Assembly: GCF_000969885.1 (NCBI RefSeq) | Contig: NZ_CP009501.1 | Coordinates: forward strand, 2,108,001-2,172,000 | Direction of reading: 5' to 3' | Length of the DNA stretch: 64,000 bases | Origin: Methanosarcina thermophila TM-1 | GTDB lineage: Archaea; Halobacteriota; Methanosarcinia; Methanosarcinales; Methanosarcinaceae | Shown here: positions 52,671-61,882 of the stretch, one piece after another | Numbering within the stretch: position 1 is the stretch's first letter | How the letters are laid out: each line of letters starts with the position of its first letter | Position numbers and translations under genes: made by a program | The notes under the pieces: generated by a model | Database searches by the model: none | The model's input: only the letters and a program-made list of their open reading frames with translations | Told to the model about the DNA's origin: nothing

Positions 52671-54599
52671 TTATTCAAAGGAGATTATTTCTCCTGTTCT
52701 TTCGTACACGTGCAGCCCTTTAGGAAGCTTTGAAGCGAATTCGGCAGAGTTAAGTGTCTCCAGGAATTTGTGTACTTCAGGAGTTTCCAGCATTTCTTTT
52801 CTTATCAGAAAATCATAATCTTCTTCTGCAAACTTTATGAATTTGAGGTGGTTCTTCTCAGCACAGTTTCTTTTCCCAACACCTGCTTCAGCTTTTCCTG
52901 AAGCAACTGCGTCGCAGATGGCTGCTTCCGATTTTGCTCCTGATATATATCCCGGAATTGAGTCCATAAATTCTTTTTTGCTAATTCCTTTTTCAGCTGC
53001 CAGTTCTGCAATTTTGAGGTCTAGAAGAGCTCTTGTGCCTGAACCAAGGTTCCGGTTGATCAAACGTTTTCCCAGCAGGTCTGAGAGTTTGGTAATCGGA
53101 CTGTCCTGCCTGACAATTAATCCAACTTCCCGCCTGTATCCTTTCACAAGCACAACATCTGAAAGCCCCATATTCTCAATAGTAGGAATGTTATACAGGA
53201 TTCCGTCCTCTCCCCTGGAGTCACGCGACGGCATGTTCACGCCTGCAATATCGGCAGTGTTTGAGGCAATTGCGCTGAAGCCGCCACTTGAACCCGTATA
53301 AAGGGTTCTGAAACGAAGCCCGCTAAGGTCTTCAAGCAGATCAAGACCCGGGCAAAAGCCGCCTGCTATCAGGAGATCAGGCTTCTCGACATCCCCGAAA
53401 AGTGTCACCTCTATAGGAGTTCCCGCTTCAACAAATTCTGTACTTGATGGAATCTCGATAAAACCATCAGCTTCGGAAAGAGAAGTTATGGCTCCAGATC
53501 CCCTATCTGCGGGATAGACCCGCCCCCTAACTAGGCCTACAGGAAGAAGCTGCTGTCTTCCTTCAGAACGGAAATTGGTACTCATAACCCCGTTTTCTAC
53601 TCTTTTAAGTTCGTCTCCAGCTCCAAGAGCTTTCCTGATAAGAGGAGCCACAAATTCATTAAAAATAATTAGCGCTGATGTTGGGTTTCCGGGAAGCCCT
53701 ATTACCGGGACACTTTTTATTATGCCAATAACCACGGGCTTCCCGGGTTTTATATTAATCCCATGGGCAAGGGTTTCCCCCATTTCATCTATCAACCGAT
53801 AAATTACATCCCCAGCTCCTGATGACGTGCTGCCAGATGTCAGGATCAGCGCACATTCTGAGACCGCGGTTTCAAGTGCCCTTCTCATAATTGTTTCATC
53901 ATCCTTTACAATCCCGTAAAGCATCGGGGAGGCTCCACACTCCTGCACCCCGGCGCATAAGGTGTAGGAGTTTGCATCATATATCTGCCCTCTTGCCAGT
54001 TTTTCCCCGGGACTCACAAGCTCATCTCCTGTTGAGATTATTCCTACCTGTAGCTTAAGGACTGGAATGTCATTTTTACCTACAGACGCAAGCACCCCGA
54101 TCTCTCTTGTCCCGAGCTTTCGCCCTGCTCTGAGCACACGTTCTCCCTTCAGGATATCTGAACCTGCCTTCATTATATTCTCTCCCACAGTTACGGGCTT
54201 GTAAATGAGCACAGTTCCATTTTCCTCAGAGCTGTATTCAACCATAACAACGGAGTCAGCCCCTTCAGGAATAGGGGCTCCAGTTGCAATCTCCACAGCT
54301 TCCCCTGCCGATACTGTGAATCTGGCATCGGAGCCTGCTGGAATACTCCCGAGTACTTTTAGCCTTGCTGGCTCAGTTTCACTGCAGGCATAAGTATCCT
54401 CTGCTCTTAAGGCATAACCGTCCATTATTGCTCTTGCAAAGGGGGGCACATTGATCTCGGCGATGATATCCTCTGCAAGGATTTTACCATGAACATTTTC
54501 AATGGCAAATTTTTCCTTTTCTGGAAGAACCTGCAGACTATTCATTATTTCCCGTGCCTTCTCTACAGAAATAAGTTTCCGAAATTCCTTACGCTTCAT
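52671..54599 (-). CDS. moeA: MoeA fused to a periplasmic-binding-protein-like domain
   Basis: About 642 residues. The N-terminal 405 are MoeA, which inserts molybdate into adenylylated molybdopterin: VNVPPFARAIMDGYA-type segment, GDELVSPGE, TSGSTSSGAGDVIYRLIDEMGE and KPGKPVVIG...GLPGNPTSALIIF. The C-terminal 235 are a PBP_like domain (LLIAGGFCPGLDLLEDLSGLRFRTLYTGSSGGFSAIA...GLIVRQDSPITKLSDLLGKRLINRNLGSGTR) as in archaeal and clostridial MoeA-LysR-substrate-like fusions, presumably sensing or binding molybdate or a ligand. A TTG 9 nt upstream is open; GGATTGG fits the ATG at 54597-54599. It lies about 6.5 kb from the Mo-dependent fmd operon. Confidence 0.9.
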   Translation of the reverse strand: MKRKEFRKLISVEKAREIMNSLQVLPEKEKFAIENVHGKILAEDIIAEINVPPFARAIMDGYALRAEDTYACSETEPARLKVLGSIPAGSDARFTVSAGEAVEIATGAPIPEGADSVVMVEYSSEENGTVLIYKPVTVGENIMKAGSDILKGERVLRAGRKLGTREIGVLASVGKNDIPVLKLQVGIISTGDELVSPGEKLARGQIYDANSYTLCAGVQECGASPMLYGIVKDDETIMRRALETAVSECALILTSGSTSSGAGDVIYRLIDEMGETLAHGINIKPGKPVVIGIIKSVPVIGLPGNPTSALIIFNEFVAPLIRKALGAGDELKRVENGVMSTNFRSEGRQQLLPVGLVRGRVYPADRGSGAITSLSEADGFIEIPSSTEFVEAGTPIEVTLFGDVEKPDLLIAGGFCPGLDLLEDLSGLRFRTLYTGSSGGFSAIASNTADIAGVNMPSRDSRGEDGILYNIPTIENMGLSDVVLVKGYRREVGLIVRQDSPITKLSDLLGKRLINRNLGSGTRALLDLKIAELAAEKGISKKEFMDSIPGYISGAKSEAAICDAVASGKAEAGVGKRNCAEKNHLKFIKFAEEDYDFLIRKEMLETPEVHKFLETLNSAEFASKLPKGLHVYERTGEIISFE

Positions 54600-54850
54600 T
54601 GAAACCAATCCTGAGTCCCACGACCTTAGATGAGTTTTTTAGTTTAATAGCATTTCCAGGTATGTTTTATACCTACTTTTTCCTTCAGAAAAACATTGAA
54701 GGCAGGTTGGTTAAGAGATACCCTGATCGAAGTTTTAAAAGCCCCAGATAATCGACCTGCAAAGCTGCGAATTGGATTGAAGTTTAAGCAAAAGATAAAT
54801 CCGAACAGGCTCATATTTTCATAAATCTATGAAAGAGAAGAAGGGAAAAA

Positions 54851-55738
54851 ATGAAAACTGCAGCAAATAGAAAGTTCTGGAGATATACAAGGTTTTCTAC
54901 ACTCCTGCTTATGGTCTTTGCAGTTATTCTTTCCGGCTGTGTTGATGAAGGACAGGATGGAAATAGATCGGAGAACATGGCAGGCAGCAGTCAGGGGATC
55001 ACTGGGGCAAACAATAGTCAGGAACCCAATGAAGAGGACTACTTTTACGGTACTGCAAAAGTAGAGAATATCCAGATTTTAATTCTTGAGTCTTTTCCTG
55101 TACAGATACAGGTGATAGCAGAAGGTTACCTGCCTGATGGATGTACGGAAATAGACGAAATAAAGACTGAAAGAGAGGGAAACACCTTCAATATCAGTAT
55201 CAGCACAATACGCCCGAAAGATGCAATCTGTACGCAGGCTTTAGAGAGCTTTACGGAAGCCATTCCCCTTGATGTCAAGGGACTCAAAGCAGGCAACTAT
55301 ACTGTAAATGTGAACGGAGTAACCGGGTCCTTTGAGCTAACAGTTGATAATATCATACCGGAAGAATTTCCAGATCCTATTCCACCGGGAAAACAGGTAG
55401 TAACTGAAGCTGACAACGGCACAAACATAAGCATTGAAAATGGAGAAATTTTTTACCTGATACTACCTGAAAACCCGTCTACAGGTTATCGCTGGGAACT
55501 TAATCTGACACAGGGACTGAATGTAACCCTGGGTCCCGATAAGCTTCCGGGAGAATATTACCCTCCAGAACAGCCTGAAAGAATTGAACAGCCTCTTGTA
55601 GGTGCAGGAGGGGTTCGCATATGGAAGATTAAAGCTGTGGCTGAAGGTGGTCAGCAGGTGAGAGCAGTATATAAAAGACCCTTTGAGAACGAAACTGCAG
55701 AGGCAGGCACTTTCACACTTAATGTTGAGGTCGTCTAA
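54851..55738 (+). CDS. Surface lipoprotein with chagasin-like (I42) domain
   Basis: A 295-residue exported lipoprotein. A signal peptide with lipobox (LLLMVFAVILSGC, Cys near residue 30) is followed by a Gly/Asn/Ser-rich linker. A middle domain (about 62-165) has two Cys (CTEIDEI and DAICTQAL) that may pair. The C-terminal chagasin/inhibitor I42 domain (about 175-295) has the loops LPENPSTGYRWEL, GAGGVRIWKI and VYKRPFE; chagasins block papain-type cysteine proteases. Monocistronic; ends with a hairpin terminator. Target protease unknown. Confidence 0.85.
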   Translation: MKTAANRKFWRYTRFSTLLLMVFAVILSGCVDEGQDGNRSENMAGSSQGITGANNSQEPNEEDYFYGTAKVENIQILILESFPVQIQVIAEGYLPDGCTEIDEIKTEREGNTFNISISTIRPKDAICTQALESFTEAIPLDVKGLKAGNYTVNVNGVTGSFELTVDNIIPEEFPDPIPPGKQVVTEADNGTNISIENGEIFYLILPENPSTGYRWELNLTQGLNVTLGPDKLPGEYYPPEQPERIEQPLVGAGGVRIWKIKAVAEGGQQVRAVYKRPFENETAEAGTFTLNVEVV

Positions 55739-55753
55739 ATTATCAGTTATGCC

Positions 55754-55804
55754 GCCCTTTTCACGATTTATCCGGTCCCACTGAAAAGGAGAAGGGCATT
55801 TTTA
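55754..55804 (+). terminator. Terminator after the lipoprotein gene
   Basis: GCCCTTTTC (55754-55762) can pair with GAAAAGG/AAGGGC (55783-55797), followed by ATTTTTAAC. Confidence 0.55.
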
Positions 55805-55838
55805 ACTTCAGATGCTGGATTCCTCTCTTGCTGGCACT

Positions 55839-56030
55839 TTAGAGGGGTCCCAGAGCCTGTTTGAGATCTTTAAGGCAACTCTCGCATATATAGGATGTGC
55901 CAATTTGAGTACATCCAAGAACTTCCGTATCTTCTCCCATTTCTTTTTCCTCCTGGCCCCCCGGATAACCTTCGCAGTAAATTCCGCACTTCACTTCACA
56001 ATAAGCTCCACAGAACAGGCATCTTGACAT
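55839..56030 (-). CDS. Small Cys-rich (zinc-finger-like) protein
   Basis: 63 residues beginning MSRCLFCGAYCEVKCGIYCEG and ending SYICESCLKDLKQAL. Eight cysteines include CxxC (CLFC), CxxxC (CGIYC) and CESC pairs, consistent with one or two zinc sites. The frame is open for 69 codons upstream, but that part is hydrophobic and low-complexity with no family look; the ATG at 56028-56030 is the natural start. Function unknown. It is convergent with the lipoprotein gene. Confidence 0.6.
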   Translation of the reverse strand: MSRCLFCGAYCEVKCGIYCEGYPGGQEEKEMGEDTEVLGCTQIGTSYICESCLKDLKQALGPL

Positions 56031-56190
56031 AATATGATTTAGGATTCGGAATTTCAAATATGTTTCCGGAAAAACCTGAAAACATGAAAAAATAGGGGGA
56101 AAAAGAGATCCAGATGAATTTGAAAAGTAGCAGGAATTCTTGAGAGAAGCGAACTTATTTCTTGATAAATTTCTAAAGATCAGAGAATCG

Positions 56191-56210
56191 CCGAAAAGTA
56201 TATATACGAT
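56191..56210 (+). promoter_or_regulatory. TATA-box promoter of the initiator tRNA gene
   Basis: AAAAGTATATATACGA is a textbook archaeal BRE/TATA element; transcription would begin at about 56225, some 40 nt before the mature tRNA. Confidence 0.65.
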
Positions 56211-56266
56211 CGTTCGTATTTTGAGGTAGTTATCCAAGCAAAGTGACCTGACAAATAAAACCCTGT

Positions 56267-56341
56267 AGCGGGGTGGGGTAGCCAGGAGATCCCGACGGGC
56301 TCATAACCCGTAGACCGATGGTTCGAATCCATCCCCCGCTA
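56267..56341 (+). tRNA. Initiator tRNA-Met (anticodon CAT)
   Basis: A 75-nt cloverleaf. Acceptor AGCGGGG/CCCCGCT with an A1-U72 end pair, and anticodon stem ACGGG/CCCGT with three consecutive G-C pairs below the loop CTCATAA. Both are initiator hallmarks. T-arm GATGGTTCGAATCCATC, discriminator A. Confidence 0.95.
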
Positions 56342-56587
56342 TGATAAAACTTTTTTCTGGATTTCTTATGTAATGATATTTTCCAGACATTACCTTTTAA
56401 GATTTTCATCACCAGGCAACTTTTTATAGCCGGTTACCGATTTTATACCTAGAATTCATTCACTTTATCCTTTTTTCAAGCTATTAAAACTCAAGGCTTA
56501 TTAAGGAAGGTTACTTTCTTAGACACGGTCAAAGATGTGTGAGTATCTTTTCAAATATCCTCATAAACTGAGCAGGATGACTTTCAT

Positions 56588-57919
56588 ATGGTAATGGAAA
56601 AACTTGGAGACTCCTTACAGGGGGCGCTTAAAAAGCTGATCGGCGCAGGGCGAATTGATGAGCGCACGGTCAATGAAGTAGTAAAAGATATCCAGCGAGC
56701 TCTGCTCCAGGCTGATGTCAATGTAAAACTTGTTATGGGAATGTCCCAGAAAATCAAAGAGCGCGCATTAAAAGAAGACCCTCCTGCAGGTATGAACCCG
56801 AGGGAGCACGTAATCCGCATAGTATACCAAGAGTTAATGGGAATTATCGGCAAGGGAGCTGAAATCCAGCTCAAGCCGCAGACTATAATGATGGTTGGAC
56901 TTCAGGGAAGTGGAAAAACTACCAGCGCTGCAAAGCTTGCCCGCTACTTCCAGAGGAAAGGACTTAAAGCAGGAGTTATCGCCGCAGACACTTTCCGTCC
57001 TGGTGCATACCATCAGCTTAAAACCCTATGTGAAAAACTTAACGTAGCTTTCTATGGAGAAGAAAACAATCCCGATGCCGTTGAAATCACAAGAAACGGA
57101 CTCAAAGACCTGGAAAAATATGACGTAAAAATCGTGGATACTGCTGGGCGCCATGCCCTTGAAGCTGACCTCATAGATGAGATGGAACGGATCAATGCTG
57201 TTGCGAAACCAGATCACAAGTTCATGGTGCTGGACGCAGGTATAGGACAGCAGGCAAGCCAGCAAGCTCACGCCTTTAATAATTCTGTCGGGATTACAGG
57301 CGTTATTATAACAAAGCTTGACGGAACCGCAAAAGGAGGCGGAGCTCTCTCTGCTGTTGCCGAAACAAAAGCACCTATTGCCTTCATTGGTGTAGGAGAG
57401 ACACCAGAAGACTTTGAGAAATTTGAAGCTGACAGATTTATCTCAAGGCTTCTCGGCATGGGAGACCTCAAAACCCTGATAGAAAAGGCTGAAGAAACCC
57501 TGACCGAAGAGGATGTGAATGTGGAAGCTCTGATGCAGGGACGCTTCACTCTCAAAGACATGTACAAGCAGCTTGAAGCCATGAATAAGATGGGTCCGCT
57601 CAAACAGATAATGTCCATGCTCCCTATGGGAATGGGAGGATTAGGAGGTATCAAGCTCTCAGATGAGATGTTCCAGGCTACAAGTGACAAGATGAAGAGT
57701 TACAAGGTCATCATGGATTCCATGACAGAGGAAGAAATGAATGATCCAAAGCTCATAGGCGGTTCCCGAATAAAAAGGATTTCAAGAGGTTCAGGACGCA
57801 GCCCTGAAGAAGTAAGAGAGCTTCTTAAATACCACAAAATGATGCAGACAGCTCTAAAAGGCTTTAGAGGCGGGAAATTCAATATTCAGAAGATGATGAA
57901 GAAAAAACTCGGGATGTAA
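56588..57919 (+). CDS. srp54: Signal recognition particle 54 kDa protein (SRP54/Ffh)
   Basis: A 443-residue SRP GTPase that binds signal peptides and 7S RNA. N-domain helices at about 1-85; G-domain with GLQGSGKTT near 105, [19 protein letters not shown] (G4) and [13 protein letters not shown]; Met-rich M-domain from about 300 ([13 protein letters not shown]... [26 protein letters not shown]). The start ATG (56588) has GGATGA 7 nt upstream; the ATG two codons later is a weaker choice. The length is standard for archaea. Confidence 0.97.
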   Translation: MVMEKLGDSLQGALKKLIGAGRIDERTVNEVVKDIQRALLQADVNVKLVMGMSQKIKERALKEDPPAGMNPREHVIRIVYQELMGIIGKGAEIQLKPQTIMMVGLQGSGKTTSAAKLARYFQRKGLKAGVIAADTFRPGAYHQLKTLCEKLNVAFYGEENNPDAVEITRNGLKDLEKYDVKIVDTAGRHALEADLIDEMERINAVAKPDHKFMVLDAGIGQQASQQAHAFNNSVGITGVIITKLDGTAKGGGALSAVAETKAPIAFIGVGETPEDFEKFEADRFISRLLGMGDLKTLIEKAEETLTEEDVNVEALMQGRFTLKDMYKQLEAMNKMGPLKQIMSMLPMGMGGLGGIKLSDEMFQATSDKMKSYKVIMDSMTEEEMNDPKLIGGSRIKRISRGSGRSPEEVRELLKYHKMMQTALKGFRGGKFNIQKMMKKKLGM

Positions 57920-57929
57920 TTTATCCCGA
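57909..57929 (+). terminator. Hairpin overlapping the srp54 stop codon
   Basis: TCGGGAT (57909-57915) pairs with ATCCCGA (57923-57929); the TAA stop (57917-57919) lies in the loop, and AGTTAATTTTTC follows. Confidence 0.55.
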
Positions 57930-57965
57930 AGTTAATTTTTCACATTGGATGTTTTTTATTAGTAT

Positions 57966-58535
57966 TTAATATTGCTCGCAAACCTCAAGGAAGTTAATAA
58001 GCAGTTCTTCTCCTTTCTCGGTATGGGAAACCTCAGGATGCCACTGGACACCATAAATCGGTTTTGTTGGGTGGCGCATAGCCTCAATCTCACATATCTC
58101 AGAACGGGCAAGATGAATGAAACCCTCAGGCAGAATAGCAACCTCATCTGCATGGGAAGCCCAAACAGTAGTCTTGGGCCCGAGTCCCCGGAGAATATCA
58201 TCTTCTTCAAGCACCTCTATCTCAATCTCTGCATACCCGCCTTTATTCCCTGCATGAACGTGACCCCCATATGCCAGAGCAATTGCCTGATGCCCGAGGC
58301 AGATTCCAAGAATAGGGAGATCAACTTCACGGACATAATCGAAACATAAGCCTACCCTATCCATTTCCGGACCACCGCTCAGGATCAGCCCATCCGGTTC
58401 TTCTGCCAAGATATCCTCAATTGGCATTGTATTTGGGATTATTTTCGTATTCATGCCAAGATCCCGGACAGCCCGGTGAATGAGATGGCAAAATTGTCCG
58501 TAGTTATTAACAACGAGGATTTTCAGCCTTTCCAT
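57966..58535 (-). CDS. guaA: GMP synthase, glutamine amidotransferase subunit
   Basis: A 189-residue class I amidotransferase that supplies ammonia to the separate archaeal GMP synthase ATP-PPase subunit (XMP to GMP). Catalytic Cys in [11 protein letters not shown] near residue 77, His and Glu in [16 protein letters not shown] near 165-170, and the oxyanion region [11 protein letters not shown]. The size fits the single-domain archaeal type. ATG with GAAGG upstream. Convergent with srp54. Confidence 0.93.
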   Translation of the reverse strand: MERLKILVVNNYGQFCHLIHRAVRDLGMNTKIIPNTMPIEDILAEEPDGLILSGGPEMDRVGLCFDYVREVDLPILGICLGHQAIALAYGGHVHAGNKGGYAEIEIEVLEEDDILRGLGPKTTVWASHADEVAILPEGFIHLARSEICEIEAMRHPTKPIYGVQWHPEVSHTEKGEELLINFLEVCEQY

Positions 58536-58615
58536 AATTCCTTCAATCCCTGTTAGTGTAATTTTATTTTTGAGAGTTATATTTTGATAACTGTGTATTT
58601 AATGAGTGTATTTTC

Positions 58616-58735
58616 TATTGCTCTGAGTATAACCCTATTAGCCAATCTTATTCTATTGCTCTGGGTGTACCCCATTAGCCACTCTTATTCAATTAGCCAA
58701 TCTTATTTTATTAGCCAATCTTATCCTATTTTAAT
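58616..58735. repeat. Nested tandem repeats (ATTAGCCAATCTTATT units)
   Basis: Four 16-bp units ATTAGCCAATCTTATT (one with CACTC, one ending ATC) occur between 58637 and 58725. The first two are embedded in a larger unit of about 38 bp starting TATTGCTCTG (58616 and 58653). The rest of 58536-59065 is AT-rich; a 61-codon frame at 58742 looks non-coding. Confidence 0.85.
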
Positions 58736-58960
58736 TCTCTTATGCTTCCAAAGCTCATGAACCTTCAGCTGTTTTCGAAGTTTCCTGGCTGCGAAAATTA
58801 TTTTGTGTTTCATGATCTGGAACGTGTTTCCTGGTATTATCCCGATATAACAGAAGGAAAAATACTATTTTTGAACACTATAGCATACTTTTGTACAGAA
58901 AAGTTCAAGATTATTCATTTCTATTAAAGACATATTCCTGTCATGCAGCCATATGGAATA

Positions 58961-59005
58961 GATTTAAATAGGTTCAGTGTGCTAGTATGTGACACACTAG
59001 CACAC
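58961..59005 (+). promoter_or_regulatory. Promoter with 10-bp-arm palindrome upstream of the aromatic pathway operon
   Basis: TATA-like gatttaaatag (58961-58971) is followed by GTGTGCTAGT-atgtgacac-ACTAGCACAC (58977-59005), which spans the predicted transcription start. It is a candidate repressor operator or leader hairpin about 60 bp before the aroA'-type gene. Confidence 0.55.
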
Positions 59006-59065
59006 ATATTCAGAGCAAATAATAGGCTAATAAATTAAGATCATTTTGCATTTGGAGGGATTATA

Positions 59066-59863
59066 ATGTCAGAAATTGGTAAAAAGATAAGGATAGAGAG
59101 GTTGATGAATCGGGAAAGTAGAAACATGGTCATTATTCCAATGGATCATGGTATCTCAGACGGACCTATTGAAGGACTCATTAATATCACTGATACGGTA
59201 AATAGAGTAGCCGAAGGAGGAGCAAATGCCGTTCTTATGCAGAAAGGAATGGTAAAATACGGACACCGGGGATACGGTCATGATATAGGTCTCATCGTGC
59301 ACATCAGTGGTTCTTCTTCCCTGAGCCCTGATCCCAATGCCAAAGTGCAGGTCTGCACAGTGGAGGAAGTGATTAAAATGGGAGCCGATGCCGTTTCCAT
59401 GCATATCAATGTAGGCTCTGAAACCGAAGCTGACCAGCTTGAGCAGCTTGGAAAGATTTCCAGAGACTGCACGGAATGGGGTATGCCTCTCCTTGCCATG
59501 ATGTACCCCAGAGGTAAGAAAATCACCAATCCACATGATCCTGTAAATGTTGCACATGCTGCAAGGATAGGAGCCGAGTTAGGTGCTGATGTTGTAAAAA
59601 CCGTGTACACCGGAGATCCTGACAGTTTCAGGGATGTGGTCAGAGGCTGTCCTGTGCCTGTAGTTATTGCAGGAGGGCCTAAAACCTCAACTGACCTGGA
59701 GCTCCTTGAGATGATTGACGGAGCCATGGAAGCCGGAGCCAGAGGAGCTGCAATTGGAAGAAATGTTTTCCAGCATAGAGACCCTGTCAGGCTCACCCGG
59801 GCTATTTGTGAGATTGTACATCATAGAAGATCTGTAGAAGAGGCTCTTGAGCAGCTGAAATGA
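59066..59863 (+). CDS. aroA': 2-amino-3,7-dideoxy-D-threo-hept-6-ulosonate synthase
   Basis: A 265-residue class I (Schiff-base) aldolase of the DhnA type that makes the ADH precursor of 3-dehydroquinate in methanogens, replacing DAHP synthase. N-terminal [13 protein letters not shown], the central VMHxH-like [11 protein letters not shown], the lysine strand [12 protein letters not shown] (Schiff-base Lys) and the phosphate-binding [11 protein letters not shown]...[11 protein letters not shown] are visible. Start ATG with GGAGGG. First gene of a five-gene aromatic amino acid unit. Confidence 0.94.
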   Translation: MSEIGKKIRIERLMNRESRNMVIIPMDHGISDGPIEGLINITDTVNRVAEGGANAVLMQKGMVKYGHRGYGHDIGLIVHISGSSSLSPDPNAKVQVCTVEEVIKMGADAVSMHINVGSETEADQLEQLGKISRDCTEWGMPLLAMMYPRGKKITNPHDPVNVAHAARIGAELGADVVKTVYTGDPDSFRDVVRGCPVPVVIAGGPKTSTDLELLEMIDGAMEAGARGAAIGRNVFQHRDPVRLTRAICEIVHHRRSVEEALEQLK

Positions 59864-59960
59864 AAACAGGATATTGAGAACCAGGGTCAGTATCCAAACA
59901 AAAGTTAAAAAAAGGAGAAGACCGGAGTAAAAACAGAAAAACATACCGGGGTTGAAGCCT

Positions 59961-61103
59961 TTGAAAAATAAAAGCGTGTGGATAAAAGCCGATGAAGGCG
60001 GATGGGAACAGCAAAAAGAAAGGATTACAACAGGCCTAGAATCAGGAGCCGACTGCGTGCTTGTAAACCCAGGAGATATTGAAAAAGTAAGAGAACTGGG
60101 AAGTATCCCGGTAGCAGCCTTTGGGCGTGACAACAAATCCGGAGCCGATATCGTTGTCGTTGGAAAGAGAGGAGAAGGCGACGGGACAAAACCCTTACCT
60201 CTTGAAACTCCGGGTTCTCTTGATATAAACGCAGCAACCCTTCTCAGGGACAAAGGAGTGGCTGTAGGTGGATATGTAATAATAAGGGATAAACGCTATG
60301 AGCATTTTGCAGCCGAACTTGGAAAGGTCTGTGACTTCCTCATTGTGACAGGTACGGACTGGAAGGTTATCCCTCTTGAAAACCTTATAGCTGAACTCCA
60401 GCATTACGACGTGAAGATTATTTTCGGAGTAAAGAGCGCAGAAGAGGCAAGACTGGCTTTCCAGACCCTTGAAATCGGAGCAGATGGAGTTCTTCTTGAC
60501 AGCGGAGATCCCCAGGAAATAAAAGATACCATCAAGGCTGCCAGGGAACTGGAAAGCGAGAGCACTGAGCTTGAATCTGCAGTCGTAACCAGGGTTGAGC
60601 CTCTTGGAATGGGAGACAGAGTCTGTGTGGACACATGCAATCTCATGCAAAGGGGAGAAGGCATGCTCATAGGTTCTCAGGCAAGCGGGATGTTTTTGGT
60701 AAATTCCGAATCCGATGACAGCCCGTATGTGGCAGCCCGCCCGTTCAGGGTAAATGCAGGTGCAGTTCATTCATATATCAAAATAGGGGACAAAACCCGC
60801 TACCTCTCAGAACTTCGGACCGGAGATACCGTAACTATTGTGGATTCAAAAGGGAAACAGAGAGATGGGATTGTTGGTAGGATTAAAATCGAAAGCCGCC
60901 CTCTCATGCTTATCGAAGCAAAAGCAGGAGACAGGACTTTAAGTGTAATCCTGCAAAACGCCGAAACCATCAAGCTGGTTGGAAAAGACGGAAACCCTAT
61001 TTCAGTTGCCAAACTCAAGAAAGGTGACGAGGTTCTGGTTCACCTGGAAGAAGGAGCAAGGCACTTCGGTAAAAAGATCGAAGAAACGATTATAGAGAAA
61101 TAA
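59961..61103 (+). CDS. aroB': 3-dehydroquinate synthase II (archaeal AroB')
   Basis: A 380-residue NAD-dependent enzyme that oxidatively deaminates and cyclises the product of the preceding gene to 3-dehydroquinate. Family blocks seen are NKSVWIKADEGGWEQQKERITTGLESGADCVLV, VTRVEPLGMGDRVCVDTCNLMQRGEGMLIGSQASGMFLVNSES and FRVNAGAVHSYIKIGDKTRYLSELRTGDTV. It starts with TTG; the TTG at 59961 has GGGGTT at proper spacing, the one at 59952 is too close. It follows aroA' by about 100 nt. Confidence 0.94.
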   Translation: MKNKSVWIKADEGGWEQQKERITTGLESGADCVLVNPGDIEKVRELGSIPVAAFGRDNKSGADIVVVGKRGEGDGTKPLPLETPGSLDINAATLLRDKGVAVGGYVIIRDKRYEHFAAELGKVCDFLIVTGTDWKVIPLENLIAELQHYDVKIIFGVKSAEEARLAFQTLEIGADGVLLDSGDPQEIKDTIKAARELESESTELESAVVTRVEPLGMGDRVCVDTCNLMQRGEGMLIGSQASGMFLVNSESDDSPYVAARPFRVNAGAVHSYIKIGDKTRYLSELRTGDTVTIVDSKGKQRDGIVGRIKIESRPLMLIEAKAGDRTLSVILQNAETIKLVGKDGNPISVAKLKKGDEVLVHLEEGARHFGKKIEETIIEK

Positions 61104-61153
61104 TCTGTCAAAAAGAAACGATTGTCAGCGAAAAAGGAAAACCGGAGCAAAGA

Positions 61154-61882
61154 ATGATTCGTATTGGTTCACTTGACCTTGAGGAAAAAGCTGCCGTTGT
61201 CGCAGTAATTCTTGAGAACCCTCTTGAGACCTCAAGGAAAGCCGCCGAAATGGGAGCCGATATTCTTGAGATCAGGCTGGATTTGCTTGGAATCAGGGAC
61301 CTAGAAATAGCTTCAGAAACGATAAGAAAAATAAAGTCCGAAACCAGACTCCCGCTAATTCTTACAAATCGCTCAAGTATGGAAGGAGGAAAATGGCAGG
61401 GAAAAGAAGCTGAGAGAACCGAGCTTCTTAAAAACCTACTTTCCCTGAGAGATGGACCAGACGCCGTAGATATCGAGCTTTCTGCCGGGAGAAAAGCGAG
61501 AGACAGAGTAATAAAAGCGGCAAAAACCTGCGGAAAAACTGTGATTGTATCTTTTCATAATTTTTCAGAAACCCCGCCTTTTCAGGAAATGAAAACTATT
61601 TTTGAAGAGTCATTTCTGGCAGGGGCGGATATTGCGAAACTAGCAGTTATGCCACACTCGATGAAAGACGTACTTGACCTGTTAAGAGCTTCACTGGATG
61701 CCAAGGAGGCAGGGGGCGCTGTATGCGCTATCGCAATGGGCAGGCTTGGAAAGCATACAAGGGTAATTGCTCCTTTTTATGGTTCGGTTCTCACATATGC
61801 AGCTGTTGAAGGTTCAGTTTCTGCGGCACCGGGACAGTTTCAGGTAGATGAAGTAAAAAAGATAATGGAGCTACTCGAATGA
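61154..61882 (+). CDS. aroD: 3-dehydroquinate dehydratase type I
   Basis: A 242-residue TIM-barrel dehydratase. The catalytic His is in VIVSFHNFSETP near 135 and the Schiff-base Lys in GADIAKLAVMP near 160. Other family segments are EIRLDLLGI and AIAMGRLGKHTRVIAPFYGSVLTYA. ATG with GGAG upstream. Its stop overlaps the aroE start by 4 nt (ATGA), so translation is coupled. Confidence 0.95.
   Translation: MIRIGSLDLEEKAAVVAVILENPLETSRKAAEMGADILEIRLDLLGIRDLEIASETIRKIKSETRLPLILTNRSSMEGGKWQGKEAERTELLKNLLSLRDGPDAVDIELSAGRKARDRVIKAAKTCGKTVIVSFHNFSETPPFQEMKTIFEESFLAGADIAKLAVMPHSMKDVLDLLRASLDAKEAGGAVCAIAMGRLGKHTRVIAPFYGSVLTYAAVEGSVSAAPGQFQVDEVKKIMELLE

Noticed and set aside
58742-58927. A 61-codon plus-strand frame before the aromatic operon
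   Set aside because: No ribosome-binding site and no conserved look; AT-rich intergenic DNA.
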